Shown: positions 8,802 through 15,209 of the stretch, one piece after another
Layout: each line of letters starts with the position of its first letter
Position numbering within the stretch: position 1 is the stretch's first letter
Source: Mycolicibacter minnesotensis
GTDB lineage: Bacteria; Actinomycetota; Actinomycetes; Mycobacteriales; Mycobacteriaceae
Direction of reading: 5' to 3'
Assembly (NCBI RefSeq): GCF_010731755.1
Contig: NZ_AP022589.1
Location: forward strand, 1,550,001-1,614,000
Length of the DNA stretch: 64,000 nt
Position numbers and translations under genes: made by a program
Notes under the pieces: model-generated
Database searches by the model: none
What the model saw: the letters and a program-made list of their open reading frames with translations, nothing else
What the model was told of the DNA's origin: nothing

Positions 8802-9944
8802 TCAGCTGAAGAGCCCGTAGAGCACGTCTTCCAACCCGCTGAACACGTCCGAGGCCTGCGCGCTCGCGCCGCCGTCATCGAAGAAGCCGTCGGGGATGAT
8901 CGGCAATTCGGTTCCCACCCACGGCGGCGTCACGGTAACGGTGTTCTTCCCGTCCCAGCCCGACCCGAGCAGTGCGCTGATGGTCTGGCCCCACATTTCC
9001 CAGGCGGCGATCGGGCCGATCCCCTGACCCACGACGTTGATCGTGTTCAGGAACGGGACGCCGACCATTTCCAAACCCAGGCCGTTGAACAGGGAGCCGC
9101 CGACGGTGGGAACCGTAGCCAGCACCTCGTCGCCGGCACCAACTACCTGGTAGTTGGCTAGCTGCACGCTGCCAGTGGTGAGCAGTCCACCGAAGGTGTA
9201 ATCCAAGCGGTCCAAGCTCATGCCAGCGGGCAGGAAGCCTGCGTCGTTGATCATCGGAAGTAGCGAATCCAAATGCAGGACAGCGCCATTGAGGAAGCCG
9301 TCCCAGGCACTGGCCATGATCCCGTTAAGGTCATCGCCTTCGCCGATGCTGTTCATCATTGCGATCCACGGGCTGATGCCCGGGCCCAGCGATCCCATCA
9401 GCATGGCCGACATCGGCGAGATCATCCAGTTCAACGCCGCGTTGACCCCGTCGACGTCGGTGCCGGGCGGCAGATAGCCCGGCACCTGGGCAATCAGCAG
9501 GAGATGGCCTGTCGTGATGGTTCCGTCAATCGTGTGGTGGTTAACCGTGTTGTACGTCGCTTGGTCGACACCCAACGGCAGCGACCAACCGTCGCGGACC
9601 GCCACCCAGTGCTCCTGGATGGTCTGGTTGATGTCGGCGAGCGAAGTCGCACTCGGGTCGTCGAGGAACTGCTGCGCATAACCCATCACGTTGGCGTAGA
9701 GCTGCTGCCAAGCCACCCCGGGAGCCAGCAAGTAGTTGTTGAGCAGGGTCGTCGCGTTGGCGGCCGAGTTGTTGTACACGTCAATCCAGGGCTCGGCCAG
9801 GCTGGGCAGGCCCCCGGCGGTAAGCGCGACGTCAACAACCGTGTGGGCCATGGGCGCCGGTACCGCCACTGGCGTGGCGGCGATCAAGCCGGTCCCGACG
9901 ACGACGACGCCGGCCGTTGCGTAGGGGCGAAGAATGGCGTGCAA
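8802..9944 (-). CDS. GjpA-like secreted/outer-membrane protein (LRPY family)
   Basis: About 380 residues. After a TTG start the protein begins HAILRPYATAGVVVVGTGLI, then a hydrophobic signal segment ending near PAPMAH, a VALTA box at about 39-43, and a WIDVYNNSAANATTLL segment. This layout is that of a large mycobacterial family that databases label 'outer membrane porin GjpA', a name resting on a Gordonia protein; porin activity here is unproven. The TTG at 9944 is chosen because AAGGAG lies five bases upstream and because it puts LRPY near the N-terminus as in the two paralogues. An ATG at 9980 would add 12 residues and has no such site. The rest is rich in Gly, Leu and Pro without repeats. 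It heads the probable operon with PGRS protein 1. Confidence 0.7.
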   Translation of the reverse strand: MHAILRPYATAGVVVVGTGLIAATPVAVPAPMAHTVVDVALTAGGLPSLAEPWIDVYNNSAANATTLLNNYLLAPGVAWQQLYANVMGYAQQFLDDPSATSLADINQTIQEHWVAVRDGWSLPLGVDQATYNTVNHHTIDGTITTGHLLLIAQVPGYLPPGTDVDGVNAALNWMISPMSAMLMGSLGPGISPWIAMMNSIGEGDDLNGIMASAWDGFLNGAVLHLDSLLPMINDAGFLPAGMSLDRLDYTFGGLLTTGSVQLANYQVVGAGDEVLATVPTVGGSLFNGLGLEMVGVPFLNTINVVGQGIGPIAAWEMWGQTISALLGSGWDGKNTVTVTPPWVGTELPIIPDGFFDDGGASAQASDVFSGLEDVLYGLFS

Positions 9945-10489
9945 GGGAGCTCCTTCGATGATGTGAATCAGTGCTCGCAACGTAACTGAGGGTGAGCTGA
10001 AAATCAGCAGCGCTGGAGCTCAACCCGTCAATCGCTGCGCTACGCCGAAGGCTCGGCTACCGCCACCCCGACAGAAAAGCGTGCTAGAACGTACTGCGAT
10101 AGGTTTGCAGCAAACGTTTTAGTCAGCATCAATCGTTCAAATGGAAATTACCAGTCGGTAATAACTGGAACACGTTCACCTCGCGCAATTACGCTTCCAG
10201 CCGGCGCGTTATATGGATTGACCTGGGATGACATCCAGGAGAGGACAAAGCGCTGGCTGCGCCACAAAAACACGTGTCAAATGATTTGATGCCGTGACGG
10301 CGCCGGTATGAGCAAAGTTGCGTTGTCCGCAAATTTGACGCGTGTCGACGCTGGTGACAGATGCTCCTCAACGGATCTTCGGGGCACGCCTCGTCAGCCT
10401 CACCCCGAAGGGCACCTACAAGAGGTGTGATCTCCTGAGATTCTGAATAGCGGCTGTCACCCAGACGTCAGCTGCCGATACGGCGTCGA
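9945..10489. other. 545-base intergenic region upstream of the GjpA-like/PGRS operon
   Basis: No convincing gene is present. The stretch has lower GC than its surroundings. It carries the regulatory block at 10135-10179. A hairpin with 8-bp arms (10377-10384 and 10403-10410, CTTCGGGG and its complement) could end the MarR gene that stops at 10490. The promoter of the minus-strand GjpA-like gene should lie here; a TACGTT element occurs about 40 bases before its start, without a clear -35. Confidence 0.6.
10135..10179. promoter_or_regulatory. Regulatory block with nested palindromes and a KstR-like box
   Basis: The block contains ATTACC-4-GGTAAT (10147-10162), an overlapping CCAGT-8-ACTGG (10151-10168) and TGGAACACGTTCAC (10166-10179). 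The last matches the KstR consensus TnnAACnnGTTnnA at all but the final base. A clearly related block occurs at 11769-11814 upstream of the second MarR gene, with the same order of elements (GTTCAA, GGAAA, GGTA, GAACnCGTTC). It lies about 190 bases upstream of the GjpA-like/PGRS operon. Confidence 0.45.
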
Positions 10490-10987
10490 TCAGGGCTCGT
10501 CGGCCGGAAGTGGCGGCACACCCGCCCTCCGGCAGACGTCCCCGAGTGCGATGGCCTGCTGGCGTGACAGCCGCTCCAGGTAGTGCGCCCGGATTCCACG
10601 GGCATAGGTCGACACAGCAGGTTGAAGCTTGGTTCGTCCCGCCCGGGTGATAGTGGCGAGCACTGCTCGCCGATCGCCCGGATGCTTTCGCCTGCACACC
10701 AGGCCCTGCTCCTCGAGCCGCGCGATCAGCTGAGTCACCCGGCTAGGTGCCAGCTCGAATGCGTCGGCCAAGTCGCGCATACGGGCAGACCCCGCGACCG
10801 ACCGGGCGAGCAGATCGAGAACCAGCACCGCGAACAAGCTCAATCCGTGCGCGCCGATCAATCTGTCGTTCAGCGTTGCGAGCAGCCGCGACGACGAATC
10901 GGTGAACTGCCGAACGCATGCGCCCTCGGCAGCGTCGAGCTCTGGCAGCTCCAGCACCGCCCGCTCAATCGCCTTCCGGCGTTCCAT
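10490..10987 (-). CDS. MarR-family transcriptional regulator (first of three)
   Basis: A 165-residue winged-helix protein. Helix 1 and the dimer region cover about 20-60. The DNA-recognition helix region (RMRDLADAFELAPSRVTQLI) is at about 69-88, and the wing (GLVCRRKHPGDRRAVLATIT) at about 95-114 has the D-x-R motif of the family. The C-terminal helices complete the dimerisation domain. MarR proteins usually bind palindromes as dimers and release them on binding phenolic or lipophilic ligands. The start has a TAGCAT element eight bases upstream on the minus strand (10996-11001), so the transcript may be leaderless. It shares the RQQ.LALG..C C-terminal pattern with the second MarR gene, which indicates a paralogue. 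The target is unknown; the neighbouring GjpA-like/PGRS operon is a plausible one. Confidence 0.85.
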   Translation of the reverse strand: MERRKAIERAVLELPELDAAEGACVRQFTDSSSRLLATLNDRLIGAHGLSLFAVLVLDLLARSVAGSARMRDLADAFELAPSRVTQLIARLEEQGLVCRRKHPGDRRAVLATITRAGRTKLQPAVSTYARGIRAHYLERLSRQQAIALGDVCRRAGVPPLPADEP

Positions 10988-11063
10988 GACGAGCGATGCT
11001 AATGCTCAATGGTGCCGATAATGTATGTATTTGCGATTCTGCGCCGGATCGACGACGACGTCC

Positions 11064-11588
11064 TCACTCCGGTTCGGCTGAGCTGCCACCGGACTGGGAC
11101 CGAATCTCGTTCTCTTCCAACGATGAATTGATCTTCTGGCAGCTGGCCCCGAGGGCGAGCATCTGCTGCCTCGACATCTGATTGACGTAGAGCTTTCGGA
11201 TCTGGTCTGCGTAGGTTCGGTAGGCCTCGCGCACTTTCGCCCGACCGTCGGAGGTGATCTGGGCTCCCACTCCGCGGCCGTCTCCTAGAATTGGACCGCG
11301 GCGCAGCAGGCCCTGGGCTTCCAGCCGGCGGGTCAGCCATGTCACCCGACTGCGGCGAAGAGTCAGCGCTTCGGCCAGTTCACTCATCCGCGCCGATCCC
11401 GTAGTGGACTTGGCAAGGAGCTCAAGGACACGGAGCTCGGAGAGGTCCAGCATGTGCTGGACCATCAGGCTCCGATTCAGGGCAGTCAAGAGACCGATCG
11501 AGGACTCCACGAACTGTTGCCAGGATTGCTGCTCAATCTCATCGAGGCCCGGAAGTCTCATCGCCGGCGGTTTGGCGCCATTGTCCAC
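11064..11588 (-). CDS. MarR-family transcriptional regulator (second of three)
   Basis: A 174-residue paralogue of the genes on either side. The recognition-helix region is RMSELAEALTLRRSRVTWLT (about 77-96) and the wing GLLRRGPILGDGRGVGAQIT. The usual D-x-R of the wing is kept as GDGRG, so the tip is slightly altered. The N-terminus LPGLDEIEQQSWQQFVESS is closely similar to LPGLDIAEQRSWQNYLNAA of the third copy. The GTG start has a TACCGT element eight bases upstream (11597-11602 on the minus strand), pointing to a leaderless transcript; an ATG nine codons further in is the alternative. Upstream are a 7-bp-arm inverted repeat and two GAAC/GTTC palindromes that may be operators. Confidence 0.85.
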   Translation of the reverse strand: MDNGAKPPAMRLPGLDEIEQQSWQQFVESSIGLLTALNRSLMVQHMLDLSELRVLELLAKSTTGSARMSELAEALTLRRSRVTWLTRRLEAQGLLRRGPILGDGRGVGAQITSDGRAKVREAYRTYADQIRKLYVNQMSRQQMLALGASCQKINSSLEENEIRSQSGGSSAEPE

Positions 11589-11743
11589 GGCGGGCGACGG
11601 TACCGAATAGCCCAGCCAAGCGGCCAGCCAAAATGGCGGTACTTAGACCGCCGCTGGCTATATGAGTTTCGTTAGGGTGCGCCCCGCAACGCCTGCTTGG
11701 CCGACATAGGTGCAGTTCCGCGGCCTTTTCTGGAAGACGGTAG

Positions 11744-11814
11744 CAACTATTACTACGAGACATAGTTGGTTCAATCGGAAACTAACCCGTGGGTAGTAAT
11801 GAGAACTCGTTCTA
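11744..11814. promoter_or_regulatory. Operator-like cluster upstream of the second MarR gene
   Basis: The inverted repeat CAACTAT (11744-11750)/ATAGTTG (11762-11768) is followed by a block (11769-11814) that aligns with 10135-10179: GTTCAA, two bases, GGAAA, a GGTAGTAA stretch, and AGAACTCGTTCT, a 12-base palindrome at 11802-11813. The final element matches TnnAACnnGTTnnA except for its first base. Position before the second MarR gene suggests autoregulation or control by a neighbouring paralogue. Confidence 0.45.
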
Positions 11815-11911
11815 GGACTCCATCGACGTAGCTCAAATCGACGGAGGTAGCCTAAGCAGCTGTTCAATACCGTGGTCGGCGTTTCACTCGGTTAGCGAGA
11901 CTCTCTATGGA

Positions 11912-11925
11912 TAGAACATGTTGCA
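11912..11925. promoter_or_regulatory. Sequence matching the KstR consensus TnnAACnnGTTnnA
   Basis: TAGAACATGTTGCA matches all eight fixed positions of the published KstR operator. KstR is the TetR-type repressor of mycobacterial cholesterol and lipid catabolism genes. It is 320 bases upstream of the second MarR start and 220 bases past the end of the third, so which transcript it could control is unclear. A chance match in several kilobases of non-coding DNA is possible. Confidence 0.35.
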
Positions 11926-12142
11926 TTTTTGCCTTCCCGGCTGATCTGGCTACTGGACCAAAGAAGGAGCAAACCAAAAGCGGCTCGTTTGACACATACG
12001 GTATCCAGCCAGCTTTTGCAAAGAGGTGCCCCAACAGCTAGTTTTCGGTGCTACCGCATATTGCAGTCCGGGCCACATGGGCACTCATTTGTCGGACCAA
12101 ATTCAGCCGCTCAAGAACCCGCGAGCGGTGGAAATTCGCGGA

Positions 12143-12640
12143 TTAGGGAGGCGAGCCAACCTGCTCCAGACCCATGTTGATCCGGCGACAGTTCTCCTCA
12201 AGCGTGGTGAGTTGACGACGCGAAAGAGAACCCACGAGGTGCGTCTTTACTCCGTGCGCGTAGTCGGCGCTCGCATGCTTTGCCATGCTGCGGCCCTCGG
12301 CGGTGATCGTTGCCACGACTCCGCGCCGATCTTCGGAGTTCTGCTCTCTGCGCACCAAGCCGCGGCCCTCAAGTCGACTGATCCGCTTGGTCATGTGATG
12401 AGCACTCGCGGCCAGCGCGTCAGCCAAGTCACCCATCCGCGCGGCCCCGTTCTCGGATTTGTCCAAGATATCCAGGACCCGCATGTCGATGACGGACAGA
12501 TGATGCGAATCAGTGAGGCAATGATCCATCGCCGCATGAAACCGCAAGGCTGCATTCAAATAGTTCTGCCATGACCTCTGCTCCGCGATGTCAAGACCTG
12601 GGAGATCACTGGCGGTGCGGCGCCGAGAGGGAGCAACCAT
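12143..12640 (-). CDS. MarR-family transcriptional regulator (third of three)
   Basis: A 165-residue paralogue: recognition-helix region RMGDLADALAASAHHMTKRI (about 69-88) and wing GLVRREQNSEDRRGVVATIT with an intact E-D-R-R tip. The 'hMTKRI' recognition helix differs from the SRVT(Q/W)L of the other two, so it probably reads a different operator. The ATG has a TAACAT element six bases upstream on the minus strand (12647-12652), again a leaderless arrangement. It is separated from the second MarR gene by 554 bases, so the three are independent units rather than an operon. Confidence 0.85.
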   Translation of the reverse strand: MVAPSRRRTASDLPGLDIAEQRSWQNYLNAALRFHAAMDHCLTDSHHLSVIDMRVLDILDKSENGAARMGDLADALAASAHHMTKRISRLEGRGLVRREQNSEDRRGVVATITAEGRSMAKHASADYAHGVKTHLVGSLSRRQLTTLEENCRRINMGLEQVGSPP

Positions 12641-13094
12641 GCGACTATGTTAACCAGACTTACCCAAAATACCTGCGTTTTCGCGCCGGTTCCCAAGTTC
12701 AGAGCTGCTATGCCAGACCCACTGGCGGCACCGGACAGGACCGTCACATATGGATGGATTACCGCCTCTTTGCCAGTCACCGGCCATCCGGCGCGATCCT
12801 GTCTTTGCTTGCGGATGTCTGTATTCTGCTGAGCGCCAACTTGATTCGTAGTTTTCGGCTGGCAGTTTGACGCAGCTAGGCTGCTTGCATGCATTCAGCA
12901 GAGCGGGCGGCAAGTCGTCCAACCAACCGTTCGGCCGAGAGCGGTCGTCAATTGCCCTTCAGCACAGGGCTACTCGGCACGTGCCTGGCGCTGAGGCCAT
13001 AGTCCAAGGGGTGGAATTAGCCATCAGCTGCGGAAATCGAGCTCCTGAGGCTTCGTGATGCTTGTGGCTCGCTCTGGGAACAGCGGCCACCAGA
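12641..13094. other. Intergenic region between the third MarR gene and tRNA-Ser
   Basis: About 450 bases of ordinary composition. Apart from the TAACAT -10 of the third MarR gene at its left end I see no gene, no strong hairpin and no repeat. Confidence 0.5.
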
Positions 13095-13184
13095 TGGCGG
13101 TGGCGGAGGGATTTGAACCCCCGGACGGTTTTAGCCGTCTCTCGCTTTCAAGGCGAGTGCATTAGGCCGCTCTGCCACGCCACC
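13095..13184 (-). tRNA. tRNA-Ser (anticodon UGA)
   Basis: On the minus strand the acceptor arms GGTGGCG (from 13184) and CGCCACC pair perfectly, followed by discriminator G and an encoded CCA (13097-13095). The anticodon stem CTCGC/GCGAG encloses CTTGAAA, giving anticodon TGA. A long variable arm (GACGG...CCGTC) is present as expected for serine class II tRNAs, and the T-loop GTTCAAATC is intact. The length is 90 nt. It reads UCN serine codons and stands beside the Rv3777 homologue. Confidence 0.97.
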
Positions 13185-13239
13185 GCAGAAAATCGTACCC
13201 CGGCCGATCGGACACACGAGGCCCGCCTGGGCCCGGTAG

Positions 13240-13245
13240 TAGCGT
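13240..13245 (+). promoter_or_regulatory. -10 element of the quinone oxidoreductase gene
   Basis: TAGCGT ends seven bases before the ATG at 13253, the leaderless spacing seen repeatedly in this window. This favours the ATG over the GTG at 13244, which lies inside the element. Confidence 0.45.
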
Positions 13246-13252
13246 GTCCGAC

Positions 13253-14221
13253 ATGCGTGCCATCGTCGCCGAGTCCCCCGAGGTCCTCACGTGGCAGGAG
13301 GTCCCTGACCTTGCGCCGGCCCCAGCCGAGGTGCTGATTCGGGTAACCGCAGCCGGTGTGAACCGGGCGGACCTGCTGCAGGCGGCGGGACTGTACCCAC
13401 CCCCACCGGGGGCCAGCGACACGCTGGGCCTGGAGGTCTCCGGCGTTATCGAGGCGGTGGGCGACGAGGTGGCGGAGTGGACCATCGGACAACCGGTCTG
13501 CGCCTTGCTGGCGGGGGGCGGCTACGCCGAGTACGTCACCGTTCCCGCCGCCCAGGTGCTACCGATCCCCGTCGGCGTCGATCTGGTGGACGCCGCCGGC
13601 CTGCCCGAGGTGGCCTGCACCGTGTGGTCGAACCTGGTGCTCACAGCCGGGCTCGCAGAGGGCCAGCTCCTGCTGGTGCACGGTGGTGCCAGCGGGGTGG
13701 GCAGTCACGCCATTCAGGTGGCGCGTCAATTGGGCGCCTGGGTGGCCGTCACTGCCGGGTCCGAGGCCAAATTGGAGTTCTGCCGCGAGCTGGGCGCCGA
13801 GATCGCCGTGAATTACCGCGACGAGGACTTCGTGGCTCGGATCCGCGACGCTGGCGGCGCCGACGTGATTCTGGACATCATGGGGGCCGCCTACCTGGAC
13901 CGCAATGTCGATGCGCTGGCCAACGACGGGCGGTTGGTCGTCATCGGCATGCAGGGCGGGGTCAAGGGCGAGCTGAACCTGGGCAAACTGATCGCCAAGC
14001 GCGCCCGGGTGATCGGCACCGCGTTGCGCGGTCGGCCAGTGGAAGGGCCGCACAGCAAGGGCGCGGTGGTCTCCGCGGTGACCACCGATCTGTGGCCAAT
14101 GCTCGATGACGGCCGGATCAAGCCGGTGATCGGCGCGCGGCTGCCCATCGAGCAGGCCGCCGAAGCGCACCGGATGCTGTCGTCGGGTGAGGTGACGGGA
14201 AAGGTAGTGCTGACGCTCTAG
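13253..14221 (+). CDS. NAD(P)H:quinone oxidoreductase, PIG3/zeta-crystallin type (Rv3777 homologue)
   Basis: A 322-residue zinc-independent medium-chain dehydrogenase/reductase. The N-terminal GroES-like domain contains AAGVNRADLLQAAGLYPPPPGAS, the signature of the PIG3 group. The NAD(P)-binding Rossmann domain carries HGGASGVGSHAIQVARQLGA, the GxxGxxG-type nucleotide loop, at about 140-160. No structural or catalytic zinc cysteines are present. Such enzymes reduce quinones or enals with NADPH in the cytoplasm. Sequence and position match M. tuberculosis Rv3777. In M. tuberculosis the next gene is Rv3778c; here about 26 kb of other genes lie between. Confidence 0.88.
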   Translation: MRAIVAESPEVLTWQEVPDLAPAPAEVLIRVTAAGVNRADLLQAAGLYPPPPGASDTLGLEVSGVIEAVGDEVAEWTIGQPVCALLAGGGYAEYVTVPAAQVLPIPVGVDLVDAAGLPEVACTVWSNLVLTAGLAEGQLLLVHGGASGVGSHAIQVARQLGAWVAVTAGSEAKLEFCRELGAEIAVNYRDEDFVARIRDAGGADVILDIMGAAYLDRNVDALANDGRLVVIGMQGGVKGELNLGKLIAKRARVIGTALRGRPVEGPHSKGAVVSAVTTDLWPMLDDGRIKPVIGARLPIEQAAEAHRMLSSGEVTGKVVLTL

Positions 14222-14396
14222 GCAGCTCCCGAGCGGGCACAGAATGCCGGTCTTCGCCGCGCGGTCGCCGCACAAACACGCTCGATCGCGGCAGGGGCGG
14301 GATTTCGGCGCTGGCACTCTTGTGTCGACGTAGCATCATTGTCGATACCGATAGGCGACGGCGCTGCCGTCAAAGGATGCCCAGGAGGCGCGTGCA

Positions 14397-14444
14397 ATGA
14401 CCACTCAAGCCGATTCGGCGACAACGGATTCGGGTGCGCGATGA
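14397..14444 (+). CDS. Possible 15-codon leader peptide upstream of the MbtK-like gene
   Basis: A strong AGGAGG (14383-14388) lies eight bases before an ATG that opens MTTQADSATTDSGAR and then stops at TGA 14442-14444. The stop overlaps the ATG (14441) of the acyltransferase as ATGA. Either this is a real leader peptide coupled to the downstream gene, or a one-base shift separates the true N-terminus from the rest: the homologue MbtK (Rv1347c) begins MTKPTSAG and has a comparably long N-terminal tail. Confidence 0.45.
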   Translation: MTTQADSATTDSGAR

Positions 14445-15064
14445 GTGCGCGCATGCCGCGGCATCGGACTGGTCTCAGCGACTACATCAACTCGGTGCCG
14501 GCTCCGCCACTGCCGATACTCGCTGAGCCCTACAGTATTCGTTTCGCAGACCAGCCCGGCGACGCCGCGATGATCTCCGAATGGATGAACCGGCCGCATC
14601 TGGCCGACACCTGGGGCTACGCCTATCCGGCCGACCAGTGGCAGCGCCACATGGATGTCCAATTCGCGGATACGTACTCACGCCCGTACGTCTACAGCGT
14701 CGACGGGGAACCGCTCGGTTATATGGAGCTGTTCCGGGTGGCAAAGGACGACCTGGCCACCGTGTATGACGCCCTGCCCTACGACGTTGGCCTGCACGGC
14801 GCGATGGCCGATCCCTCGATGGTCGAGAAGGGGCACGGCAAGAATATCTTCGGCCCCCTGGTGGCCAGTATTTTCGCGGCCGAGCCAGAATGCCGACGGA
14901 TCATCGGCGACACCAATGCCGGTGAAGGCTCCTACGGACGCCGGTTCTGGGAGCGCCGCGGCGGCACCTTCCTCGGCGAGCACTACATGGCCAAGTGGGA
15001 TCAGCACATCGCGTTGTTCGCCTGGCTTCGGAGCCCGGAAGACATGCCGGGGCATCGCAACTAG
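14441..15064 (+). CDS. GNAT lysine N-acyltransferase, MbtK-like
   Basis: About 207 residues with clear similarity to MbtK (Rv1347c), which transfers a long acyl chain to the lysine side chain of mycobactin siderophores. The ISEWMNRPHLADTW motif, PYDVGLHGAMADPSMVEKGHG (including the His that serves catalysis in MbtK), ECRRIIGDTNAGEG with the conserved Asp, and FLGEHYMAKWD are all present. The late segment departs from MbtK (no DPDHRN), so substrate use may differ. No other mycobactin gene is in the window, so this is an orphan copy. The start is the ATG overlapped by the leader ORF stop; a TTG at 14339 would extend the protein but has no ribosome-binding site. A textbook terminator follows. 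Confidence 0.8.
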   Translation: MSARMPRHRTGLSDYINSVPAPPLPILAEPYSIRFADQPGDAAMISEWMNRPHLADTWGYAYPADQWQRHMDVQFADTYSRPYVYSVDGEPLGYMELFRVAKDDLATVYDALPYDVGLHGAMADPSMVEKGHGKNIFGPLVASIFAAEPECRRIIGDTNAGEGSYGRRFWERRGGTFLGEHYMAKWDQHIALFAWLRSPEDMPGHRN

Positions 15065-15083
15065 CCAGAGACGCACCCGGCCG

Positions 15084-15118
15084 GGGCGGTGACAGATCCC
15101 TCTGTCACCGCCCTTTTT
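15084..15118 (+). terminator. Intrinsic terminator of the MbtK-like gene
   Basis: A 13-bp perfect stem (GGGCGGTGACAGA and its complement at 15101-15113) with loop TCCC is followed by TTTTTG. The U-tract makes it a classical rho-independent terminator for the plus strand. Confidence 0.9.
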
Positions 15119-15150
15119 GTTCGGCTGAAGTTCGGCTAGCCCTGCAACGA

Positions 15151-15195
15151 ACGAATCCCCGGACCCGACACCGAAGTGTCGGACCGGGGATTCGT
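15151..15195 (-). terminator. Hairpin at the 3' end of PGRS gene 2
   Basis: Twelve-base arms (ACGAATCCCCGG and CCGGGGATTCGT) are extended by CCGACAC/GTGTCGG around a CGAA tetraloop, with a two-base/one-base internal bulge. It lies 15 bases beyond the stop of the minus-strand PGRS gene and, having no T-run, would be a U-less mycobacterial terminator. Together with the adjacent plus-strand terminator it insulates the two convergent genes. Confidence 0.7.
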
Positions 15196-15209
15196 ACGTT
15201 CGCGTTGGG

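Larger units (their letters stand above)
11589..12142. other. 554-base intergenic region between the second and third MarR genes
   Basis: No gene can be supported; short open frames have neither codon bias nor ribosome-binding sites. The region is markedly less GC-rich than the rest of the window and contains an inverted repeat CAACTAT-11-ATAGTTG (11744-11768). It also holds the regulatory block at 11769-11814 and a KstR-consensus box at 11912-11925. Between 11930 and 12142 I see nothing recognisable. Confidence 0.6.

Noticed and set aside
10166..10179. LexA/SOS box
   Set aside because: The mycobacterial SOS box has four bases between GAAC and GTTC; here there are two, which fits the KstR-type spacing instead.
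11929..12180. Small plus-strand ORF between MarR genes
   Set aside because: No ribosome-binding site, no codon bias and it runs into the third MarR gene on the other strand.
9945..13094. Genomic island with integrase or transposase next to the tRNA-Ser gene
   Set aside because: The lower GC and the tRNA made this worth checking, but there is no integrase, no insertion sequence and no repeat of the tRNA 3' end in the part that can be seen.
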